In this document: piece by piece, positions 7,847-14,270 of the stretch | Layout of the letters: each line of letters starts with the position of its first letter | Position numbering within the stretch: the first letter of the stretch is position 1 | DNA from: Acidobacteriota bacterium | GTDB lineage: Bacteria; Acidobacteriota; Terriglobia; Terriglobales; Acidobacteriaceae | Assembly (NCBI GenBank): GCA_021780095.1 | Contig: JAJXZK010000017.1 | Location: 1 to 14,504 of the forward strand | Direction: 5' to 3' | Length of the DNA stretch: 14,504 bases | Position numbers and translations under genes: made by a program | Notes under the pieces: generated by a model | The model's input: the letters and a program-made list of their open reading frames with translations, nothing else | Told to the model about the DNA's origin: nothing | Databases searched by the model: none

Positions 7847-9193
7847 ATGCAGCATTCCCTAACATCGCAGGAAGTTGTGGCGCTTACCCGAGAGCTGAAT
7901 TATGGCACGTGGCGTCGCCAGAAGAACTGGAATCCCTTGCATATCGCGGATGCGCAGGGATGCTACTTCTTCGATGGCGCCGGCAAGCGCTATCTGGATT
8001 TTTCTTCCCAGCTGATGTGCGTGAACCTCGGGCACAAGAACCCGGCGGTGATTGCGGCCATTGCAGCGCAGGCACAGGAATTGGCGTACGCCGCCCCCGG
8101 CTACGCGACCACAGTGCGGGCTGAACTCAGCAAGCTGCTGCTGGAAGTGCTGCCGAAAAATCTGACTAAGTTCTTTTTCACGACCTCCGGCACTGAAGCA
8201 AATGAAGCTGCCTTCAAGATCGCCCGGATGTATACCGGCAAGACAAAAATCATTGCGCGATACCGCTCGTATCACGGATCGACCACGGCCTCAATCGCGG
8301 CCACTGGCGATCCCCGCCGATGGCCGATGGAACCAGCCGGCAAGGGTCAGGGGGTCATCTTCGCGCCCGAGGTCAACTGTTACAAGTGTCCCATCCGCCA
8401 TACCTATCCGGAATGCGATATCGCGTGCGCCGATTATCTGGAACATATGATCGTCAATGAGTCGGACGTGGCTGCAGTTCTGGTCGAACCTGTCGTCGGC
8501 ACCAATGGAGTGCTGGTTCCTCCGCCGGAATATATGCCGAAGCTGCGCGCGATTTGCGATCGCCACGGCGTCCTGTTGATCGCCGATGAGGTGATGAGCG
8601 GCTGGGGCAGGACCGGAGAATGGTTTGCAATGAACCACTGGGGGGTGGAAGCGGACATTCTGACCACCGCAAAAGGAATCACCTCCGCTTACGTACCGCT
8701 GGGACTGTGCGCCACCTCAGGCCGGATCGCCGATTTTTTTGAGGAACGCTATTTTGCGCACGGCCACACCTATGAAGCCCATCCTCTCACCCTGGCTCCA
8801 GCAATTGCGACCATCCGCGAGATGCAACGGCTCGGACTGGTAGAGCGGTCCCGTGAGATGGGAGGCTACCTCGGCGAGAAACTGCAGAGTCTGAAAAAAA
8901 ATCATCGGTCGATTGGGGATGTGCGCGGACTGGGTCTGTTCTGGGCGGTGGAGCTGGTTAAGAACCGGGAAAAGAAAACTCCCTTCAATACGGGCCTGGA
9001 AAAGATTGAGGGAAAACCGCTGGTTGTAGATCAGATAGCGGCGAAGATGCTGGCGCAGGGTGTCGCGGTCCAATCATGGATTAGCCATTTCGTGATCGCG
9101 CCGCCTCTGATCGTGGAGAAAGGTGACATCGATTTGGGCGTGGCCGCGCTGGACGATGCTCTCTCGATTGCCGACGCGCTGGTGGAAGCATAA
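7847..9193 (+). CDS. Class III PLP-dependent aminotransferase (omega-amino acid type)
   Basis: A 448-residue fold-type I PLP enzyme of the class III (ornithine/GABA/beta-alanine) group. Visible motifs are the phosphate-binding SGTEANE (114-120), YHG (142-144) stacking on PLP, Glu214 in LVEP, DEVMSGWGRTG with Asp247 contacting the pyridine nitrogen, the Schiff-base Lys276 in TTAKG, and HTYEAHP (307-313). It should move an amino group from an omega- or beta-amino acid (or similar amine) to pyruvate or 2-oxoglutarate and leave a semialdehyde. An insertion with four cysteines (178, 181, 190 and 194) lies before the large-domain core. The ATG is 6 nt after the regulator stop with no close Shine-Dalgarno, so coupled translation is likely. 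With a methylmalonate-semialdehyde dehydrogenase nearby, beta-alanine or 3-aminoisobutyrate are reasonable substrates; taurine, GABA or polyamine transaminases are alternatives. The substrate is not decided by sequence. Confidence 0.92.
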   Translation: MQHSLTSQEVVALTRELNYGTWRRQKNWNPLHIADAQGCYFFDGAGKRYLDFSSQLMCVNLGHKNPAVIAAIAAQAQELAYAAPGYATTVRAELSKLLLEVLPKNLTKFFFTTSGTEANEAAFKIARMYTGKTKIIARYRSYHGSTTASIAATGDPRRWPMEPAGKGQGVIFAPEVNCYKCPIRHTYPECDIACADYLEHMIVNESDVAAVLVEPVVGTNGVLVPPPEYMPKLRAICDRHGVLLIADEVMSGWGRTGEWFAMNHWGVEADILTTAKGITSAYVPLGLCATSGRIADFFEERYFAHGHTYEAHPLTLAPAIATIREMQRLGLVERSREMGGYLGEKLQSLKKNHRSIGDVRGLGLFWAVELVKNREKKTPFNTGLEKIEGKPLVVDQIAAKMLAQGVAVQSWISHFVIAPPLIVEKGDIDLGVAALDDALSIADALVEA

Positions 9194-9250
9194 ACGGAGC
9201 GTGGGTTTTCGCGCCGGCAGCATGAAGTTCCAACGATAAGGAGCATAGCA

Positions 9251-10033
9251 TTGTTCGATTATAGGAAGCTTTTCGACCTGACCGGGAGACAGGCACTGGT
9301 TGTCGGCGCGGGAAGCGGCATCGGCGAGGCGGCGGCGTATGGATTGGCGGCACACGGCGCCCACGTTTTGTGCGGAGACTTAAACCTGGAAGCGGTGAAA
9401 AAGGTCGTTGAAACCATTCATGCTTCCGGTGGAAGGGCCGAGGCGCTATCCTTCGATATGCGCGATGGCGCGGGCGTAGTGAAGGCCTTGGATGCACTGC
9501 CCAATTTAGACATTTTGGTCAGCACGCCGGCGATCAATGTCCGCAAACCGCTGCTGCAGATGACGGACGAGGAGTTCGACCGCGTTCTCAGCCTGAATTT
9601 GAAGGGAACGTTTCGCCTGATTACGTCGGCCGGACGTAATATGGCGAAGCGCGGCAATGGCAGCATTATCGCGTTCGCCAGCATTCGCGCCCTGGTGGTC
9701 GAACCCGGACAGGGCGTGTATGCCGCCACGAAAGCCGGGGTCCTGCAACTTTGCCGAACGCTGGCCGCCGAACTCGGGCCGAACGGGGTGCGCGTCAATG
9801 CCATCGGGCCGGGTGTGGTTGATACTCCGCTGACCGCTCCGATTGCCGCTAACCAGGCATGGTACGACGCCTATGCGCAAAAAAGCGCGCTGGGCCGCTG
9901 GGCGAAACCTCATGAGATGGCCGGCGCGGTGGTGTATCTCGCATCGGATGCCGGCTCCTTTGTTACCGGAACGCTGACGATTGTCGATGGCGGCTGGACT
10001 GCGATCGATGGCCGCTTCTCGCCCCCACTGTAG
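9251..10033 (+). CDS. Short-chain dehydrogenase/reductase (SDR)
   Basis: A 260-residue classical SDR. The N-terminal Rossmann motif is GAGSGIG (19-25). Asp43 at the end of the second strand suggests NAD(H) rather than NADP(H). The catalytic set is Asn116, Ser144, Tyr157 and Lys161 (YAATK). The C-terminal block ends with VTGTLTIVDGG as in FabG-like enzymes. The usual NNAG motif after strand 4 is replaced by STPA (91-94), an uncommon variant. It oxidises an alcohol or reduces a carbonyl; in this context it may interconvert a hydroxy acid and a semialdehyde or oxo acid (inference). The start is TTG at 9251, supported by AAGGAG 7-8 nt upstream. No other start gives the complete Rossmann strand with such a site. 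It lies 57 nt after the aminotransferase in the same direction and is followed by a terminator, so it is the last gene of this transcript. Confidence 0.92.
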   Translation: MFDYRKLFDLTGRQALVVGAGSGIGEAAAYGLAAHGAHVLCGDLNLEAVKKVVETIHASGGRAEALSFDMRDGAGVVKALDALPNLDILVSTPAINVRKPLLQMTDEEFDRVLSLNLKGTFRLITSAGRNMAKRGNGSIIAFASIRALVVEPGQGVYAATKAGVLQLCRTLAAELGPNGVRVNAIGPGVVDTPLTAPIAANQAWYDAYAQKSALGRWAKPHEMAGAVVYLASDAGSFVTGTLTIVDGGWTAIDGRFSPPL

Positions 10034-10048
10034 CCGGCCTGAGAAAAG

Positions 10049-10083
10049 TCGGCCCATCCCGCTTAAGGATAGGGCCGATTTTT
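10049..10083. terminator. Bidirectional intrinsic terminator between SDR and aldehyde dehydrogenase genes
   Basis: TCGGCCC-A-TCC (10049-10059) pairs with GGA-TA-GGGCCGA (10067-10078) around a CGCTTAA loop and is followed on the + strand by TTTTT (10079-10083). On the minus strand the same stem is followed by CTTTTC from the AAAAG at 10044-10048. It lies in the 63-bp gap between two convergent genes and would end both transcripts. Confidence 0.85.
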
Positions 10084-10096
10084 CCTGCCTTCAGGC

Positions 10097-11638
10097 TTAT
10101 CCCAGGGTCGGCATCGATGTATCCACACCCTTGCGAATGCCAGCGGGCCAGCGTGCCGTCACAGTTTTCAGACGCGTATAAAACCGCACCCCTTCCATTC
10201 CGTGGACGGAATGATCTCCAAATAATGAACGTTTCCATCCGCCGAAGCTGTGAAATGCCATTGGCACCGGAATCGCAACATTGACGCCCACCATTCCTAC
10301 CTTCACCCGGTGGGCAAAATCGCGCGCGGAATCGCCGTCTCGCGTAAAGATGGAAGTGCCGTTGCCGAATTCATGATCATCGATGAGTTTCAGCGCAGTC
10401 TCGAAGTCATGGGCGCGGACCAGGCCCAGTACCGGCCCGAAAATTTCCTCGCGATAGATACGCATCTCCGGTTTCACGTGATCGAACAGGCAGGCCCCGA
10501 GAAAGAAGCCCTCGCCGCGCGGCAAAGCAGCCTTGCGGCCATCGACGACCAGTTCCGCGCCCTCCTTCTTCCCGGCCTCCAAATAGCCTGTAACGCGTTC
10601 CAGATGCTGCTTCGTTACCAGCGGGCCTAATTCCGCTCCATCTTCTGTACCCGGAGCGACCTGCAGTTTCTCAATTCTGGACAGAAGCTTTTTGAGCAGC
10701 GCATCCGCAGTCTGATTTCCCACCGTGACCGCGATGGAGATGGCCATGCACCGCTCTCCGGCAGAACCGTACGCAGCGCCCACCAGCGCGTCCGCGGCCT
10801 GATCCAGATCCGCGTCCGGCATGACGATCATGTGGTTCTTCGCACCGCCCAGCGCCTGCACGCGCTTGCCGTGGGCGGCCCCGTGGCGGTACACATATTC
10901 GGCAATCGGGGTGGAACCTACGAAGCTGACCGCCTGTACGTCGGGGTGTTCCAGCAGCGCGTCTACGGCTTCCTTGTCTCCGTGGACGACATTGAAAACG
11001 CCATCCGGCAGACCGGCTTCCTTCAGCAATTTCGCCATCAGCAGCGATGCGCCGGGATCGCGTTCGCTGGGTTTCAACACAAAGGTGTTTCCACACGCGA
11101 TGGCAACAGGAAACATCCACATCGGCACCATTGCGGGAAAATTGAAAGGTGTAATGCCGGCAACGACCCCAAGCGGCTGGCGCATCGACCAGCTGTCGAT
11201 GCCAGGACCCACCTGTTCACTGAACTCCCCTTTCAGCAACTGGGGAATGCCTGAGGCAAATTCCACCACCTCCAGTCCGCGGACTCCCTCGCCCCTGGCA
11301 TCGGACAGAACCTTGCCGTGCTCCGCTGTAATGATCGTGGCAAACTCATCCAGGTGATTCTCAAATATCTCCCGAAAACGGAACAGCACCCGTGCCCGAC
11401 GCAGGGCAGGTTGTGAGGACCAATTCGGAAAAGCGGTGGCGGCGGCTTTCACGGCACTGTCGACTTCGGCGCGCGTCGCCAAGGGGACCGTCGCCTGGGG
11501 CTGACCCGTGGCAGGGTTCAAGACGGGCTGCGAGCGGCCAGACGTGCCTTCAACCGATTTCCCTCCGATCCAGTGGTAGATCAAACGAAGCTTTTTGTTT
11601 GAAAGAGGTGCAGTTTCAGCAGAAGCAATGGTGGACAT
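10097..11638 (-). CDS. mmsA: CoA-acylating methylmalonate-semialdehyde dehydrogenase
   Basis: A 513-residue aldehyde dehydrogenase of the MmsA/IolA type. It oxidises methylmalonate semialdehyde or malonate semialdehyde with NAD+ and CoA to propionyl-CoA or acetyl-CoA, releasing CO2. Visible features are Asn166 in TPFNFPAM, Lys189 in [10 protein letters not shown], the family-typical [16 protein letters not shown], and catalytic Cys297 in [11 protein letters not shown]. The general-base Glu of ordinary aldehyde dehydrogenases is absent (QALGGAKNH, Ala262), as is usual for CoA-acylating members. The frame opens at 11680, but the ATG at 11636-11638 has GAGG 7 nt upstream and gives the usual N-terminus. 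It is transcribed toward the SDR and separated from it by a shared terminator. leuB lies 122 nt upstream. It would finish the degradation of a beta-amino acid deaminated by the nearby aminotransferase (inference), but it also serves valine and myo-inositol catabolism. Confidence 0.93.
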   Translation of the reverse strand: MSTIASAETAPLSNKKLRLIYHWIGGKSVEGTSGRSQPVLNPATGQPQATVPLATRAEVDSAVKAAATAFPNWSSQPALRRARVLFRFREIFENHLDEFATIITAEHGKVLSDARGEGVRGLEVVEFASGIPQLLKGEFSEQVGPGIDSWSMRQPLGVVAGITPFNFPAMVPMWMFPVAIACGNTFVLKPSERDPGASLLMAKLLKEAGLPDGVFNVVHGDKEAVDALLEHPDVQAVSFVGSTPIAEYVYRHGAAHGKRVQALGGAKNHMIVMPDADLDQAADALVGAAYGSAGERCMAISIAVTVGNQTADALLKKLLSRIEKLQVAPGTEDGAELGPLVTKQHLERVTGYLEAGKKEGAELVVDGRKAALPRGEGFFLGACLFDHVKPEMRIYREEIFGPVLGLVRAHDFETALKLIDDHEFGNGTSIFTRDGDSARDFAHRVKVGMVGVNVAIPVPMAFHSFGGWKRSLFGDHSVHGMEGVRFYTRLKTVTARWPAGIRKGVDTSMPTLG

Positions 11639-11760
11639 GAGAAGACCTCGAAGAAGTGTTTTGCCGTGAAGGAAGGCCACGCTCCGCTGGAGTAGCGATC
11701 AGGAGTGCCCTGATTCGCAAGCCAGATGGCTCGTTGCACTTATCATCGTAGATGGTAGGC
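11639..11760. other. Intergenic region between mmsA and leuB
   Basis: This 122-bp gap contains the mmsA ribosome-binding site and two small hairpins: ATCAGG-AGTGC-CCTGAT (11698-11714) and CTCC-GCT-GGAG at about 11682-11692. Neither is followed by a T-run on the minus strand, so neither is called a terminator. No convincing promoter was found. mmsA and leuB may or may not be cotranscribed. Confidence 0.5.
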
Positions 11761-12879
11761 TCAGTGCGCCAGCTTTTCAAGTTCGCTCACCACGGCATCC
11801 CCCATCTGCTGAGTACTCACTTCCGTTTTGCCGCTGGAGAGAATATCGGGTGTTCGCAGTCCGCGATGCAGCACATGAATACATGCCTGCTCCACTCGGC
11901 GCGCTTCCTCATTCATATTGAAGGAATAACGCAGCATCATGGCGACGCTCAAGATTGAGGCCAGAGGATTGGCGATCCCTTGGCCCGCGATATCCGGCGC
12001 GGATCCGTGAATGGGTTCGTAAAGAGCGGGGCGAAACCCGTTGCCTTTTTCGGTTCCCAGCGTGGCTGAAGGCAGCATTCCCAAACTGCCGGTCAACATC
12101 GAGGCAAGATCGGAAAGAATGTCGCCATAAATGTTGCCCGTTACAATCACGTCGAACTGCTTCGGATTGCGCACTAGCTGCATGGCGCAGTTGTCGACAT
12201 ACATGTGGCGCAAGTCCACATCTCCGAATTCTCGTGCATGCAATTCCGTTATTACCCGTCGCCAGACAAGCCCGCTCTCCGTAACGTTAGCCTTCTCCAC
12301 GCTGCAAAGGATTCGTTTCCGCCTCAGAGCTAGATTGAACGCCACCCGTCCCACTCGCTCGATCTCGTTGGTGGCATAGGTTTCCGTATTGAATCCACGC
12401 AGCCGTCCGTCGGGCAGCGTTTCAATGCCGCGCGGCTCCCCAAAATACATGCCCCCAACGCATTCGCGGACGATCATCAGATCCAGGTTGCGGATGACGT
12501 CCGGCTTCAACGTACTTGCTTCAATCAGCGGATCGAAGACCGTTACCGGACGCAGATTCGCAAACAAGGAAAGTTCCCGGCGCAGGCGCAGGATGGAGAT
12601 CTCCGGACGCAGATCGAAACCGAGCTTGTCCCACCGTGGACCGCCGACCGAACCGAAAAGCACCGCGTCCGCCGCCTTCGCTTCTTCCAGCGTCTCGTCC
12701 AGCAAGGGAGTGCCGCAGGCATCGATGGCAGCTCCTCCAGCCAAGGCTTCGCGGATTGCGAAATGGATCTTGGCGCGGTGGCCGGCCCATTCCACCACGC
12801 GCATTGCCTCCCGCATCACTTCCGGTCCAATGCCGTCGCCCGCCAGCACCAGTAATTTGCGAACTTCATAACTCTTCAT
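11761..12879 (-). CDS. leuB: 3-isopropylmalate dehydrogenase
   Basis: A 372-residue beta-decarboxylating dehydrogenase. It oxidises (2R,3S)-3-isopropylmalate with NAD+ and decarboxylates it in leucine synthesis. Residues in the family pattern are Arg100 and Arg110 (SLFANLRP), Arg138, Tyr145 (GGMYFGEPRG), Lys196 (VEKANV), and the Mg-binding aspartates Asp229, Asp253 and Asp257 (VTGNIYGDILSDLAS). The NAD site is EPIHGSAPDIAG. The usual RELTGG is RECVGG here, a conservative local variant. A TTG at 12894 could extend the protein by 5 residues, but the ATG at 12877-12879 has AGGAG 6 nt upstream and is chosen. leuC and leuD are not in the window. The gene lies just downstream of an IS110 element transcribed the other way, so its native upstream context may have been replaced. 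D-malate or tartrate dehydrogenases are related alternatives, but the overall sequence is LeuB-like. Confidence 0.92.
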   Translation of the reverse strand: MKSYEVRKLLVLAGDGIGPEVMREAMRVVEWAGHRAKIHFAIREALAGGAAIDACGTPLLDETLEEAKAADAVLFGSVGGPRWDKLGFDLRPEISILRLRRELSLFANLRPVTVFDPLIEASTLKPDVIRNLDLMIVRECVGGMYFGEPRGIETLPDGRLRGFNTETYATNEIERVGRVAFNLALRRKRILCSVEKANVTESGLVWRRVITELHAREFGDVDLRHMYVDNCAMQLVRNPKQFDVIVTGNIYGDILSDLASMLTGSLGMLPSATLGTEKGNGFRPALYEPIHGSAPDIAGQGIANPLASILSVAMMLRYSFNMNEEARRVEQACIHVLHRGLRTPDILSSGKTEVSTQQMGDAVVSELEKLAH

Positions 12880-13080
12880 GTTGTCTCCTGGCAACAGTGG
12901 AAACTCTCCGGGCGAATAGCCCCATAACCCCAGACCGCCGAGATACTGCCAACATCTCGCTCAGCTTCAGCAGCACACCTTAGTCAAAATGGAGTGACCG
13001 GTCCAATGCGCTGACCGTGGGTTAGGCTGTGATTCAGTAGAGAAGCACAACTCAGAGCCACAAGCGGAGAGGAACCGGTC
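12880..13080. other. Intergenic region between leuB and the IS110 transposase
   Basis: This 201-bp gap holds the leuB ribosome-binding site (12885-12889 on the minus strand) and the transposase ribosome-binding site GAGAGGAA (13066-13073). The left end of the IS must lie within it. An 8-bp palindrome GACCGGTC (12996-13003) and a partial copy ACCGGTC (13074-13080) flank about 70 bp of possible IS left-end sequence. No clear promoter was found. It is short for a full IS110 bridge-RNA locus. Confidence 0.5.
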
Positions 13081-14208
13081 ATGAAGGAAAAGGTACGATT
13101 TTTGGGATTGGATGTCCATGCCGAGACGATTGCTGTCGCGGTCGCAGAAGCAAGCGGCGAAGTGCGCAGCCTGGGAACGATAGCCAACCGCGCGGAGTCG
13201 CTTGGCAAGCTGGTGAAGAAGCTGGGTCCAGTGGAGCATTTGCGGGCCTGCTACGAGGCCGGTCCGACGGGATATGTTCTCTACTGGCAGTTGACCGAGT
13301 TGGGCGTGGAGTGCGCGGTGATCGCGCCGACGCTGGTTCCGGTGAAGGCCGGCGACCGGGTGAAGACGGATCGGCGGGATGCGACGAAGCTGGCGCGCAG
13401 CCACCGGGCCGGCGATCTGACCGCGGTGTGGGTCCCGGACGAGGGCACGGAGGCATTGCGCGACCTGGTGCGGGCGCGCGAAGCGGCGAAGCAGGATCAA
13501 CTGCGTGCGCGTCACCGGCTGAGCAAGTTTCTGCTGCGCACGGGGCAGCGGCCTGGCGCAGGAGTGAAGGCATGGACGGAGTTGTACATGGCCTGGGTGC
13601 GGCAGCTTCGCTATGAGCAGGCGGCGCGGGAGTGGGCGCGGCTGGATTATCTGCATGAGGTCGAGCACATGGGCGAGCGGGTTCGTCGGCTGGAGCAGGC
13701 GATCACGGAAGCCGTGAAGCTGGCCCCGGCCGAGATGCAGGAAGTGATCTGCGGCTTGCAGGCGTTGCGCGGCATCGCGCAGATCTCGGCGGTGACCATT
13801 GTGGCGGAATTGGGCAACATCTCCCGCTTTGAGAGTGCGCGGCAGTTGATGGGCTACAGCGGCACGGTGCCCAGTGAGAACTCCAGCGGCAAGCGAACAC
13901 GGCGCGGCTCGATCACCAAGACGGGCAACGCGCACTTGCGGCGCATCGCCATCGAAGCGGCCTGGAGTTACCGGCTGCGGCCGGCGATCGGGCCGGGGCT
14001 GCGCAAGCGGCAAGAGGGCGCGCCGGAAGAGATCAAAGAGATCGCCTGGAAGGCGCAAATCCGGCTCTCCAGGCGCTACGCCAGGCTGGCGGCGGCGGGC
14101 AAGGATCAACGCAAGATTGTCACCGCGGTAGGACGTGAACTGTTGGGCTTCATCTGGGCCATAGGGATCAAGGCGGAAGCGGCCGGCAAGCTGCGGATGG
14201 CAGCCTGA
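13081..14208 (+). CDS. IS110-family transposase (DEDD/serine recombinase)
   Basis: A complete 375-residue IS110-family recombinase. The N-terminal RuvC-like domain carries the DEDD residues Asp11 (FLGLDVH), Glu59 (ACYEAGPTG), Asp97 and Asp100 (VKTDRRDATKLAR). A helical linker (about 120-215) follows. The C-terminal Transposase_20 domain runs from about 225 (LQALRGIAQISAVTIVAELG) and contains the likely nucleophile serine in ENSSGKR (Ser268 or Ser269) and the family block GSITKTGNAHLRR. The enzyme inserts the element using a structured non-coding bridge RNA encoded in the element's non-coding end, as shown for IS621. The ATG is preceded by GAGAGGAA at good spacing. No frameshift or stop interrupts the frame, so it looks active. 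It is divergent from leuB. The large antisense frame over this gene is judged a codon-usage artefact. Confidence 0.95.
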   Translation: MKEKVRFLGLDVHAETIAVAVAEASGEVRSLGTIANRAESLGKLVKKLGPVEHLRACYEAGPTGYVLYWQLTELGVECAVIAPTLVPVKAGDRVKTDRRDATKLARSHRAGDLTAVWVPDEGTEALRDLVRAREAAKQDQLRARHRLSKFLLRTGQRPGAGVKAWTELYMAWVRQLRYEQAAREWARLDYLHEVEHMGERVRRLEQAITEAVKLAPAEMQEVICGLQALRGIAQISAVTIVAELGNISRFESARQLMGYSGTVPSENSSGKRTRRGSITKTGNAHLRRIAIEAAWSYRLRPAIGPGLRKRQEGAPEEIKEIAWKAQIRLSRRYARLAAAGKDQRKIVTAVGRELLGFIWAIGIKAEAAGKLRMAA

Positions 14209-14210
14209 GG

Positions 14211-14270
14211 AAGAGCAAGAACAAAAGCAAAGACAAAAGCAAAAACTTTCCAAAGAATGAAAAAGCAAAA
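14211..14270 (+). repeat. A-rich imperfect short tandem repeat after the transposase gene
   Basis: Immediately after the transposase stop the + strand is rich in A with repeated AGCAAA-type units. The clearest is a 12-mer, ACAAAAGCAAAG (14221-14232), followed directly by ACAAAAGCAAAA (14233-14244), with degenerate copies on both sides. The composition differs sharply from the GC-rich transposase gene. The function is unknown; it may be part of the IS right-end non-coding region. Confidence 0.7.

Noticed and set aside
11698..11714. ATCAGG-AGTGC-CCTGAT hairpin as a terminator between leuB and mmsA
   Set aside because: There is no T-run on either strand after the stem and the stem is only 6 bp.
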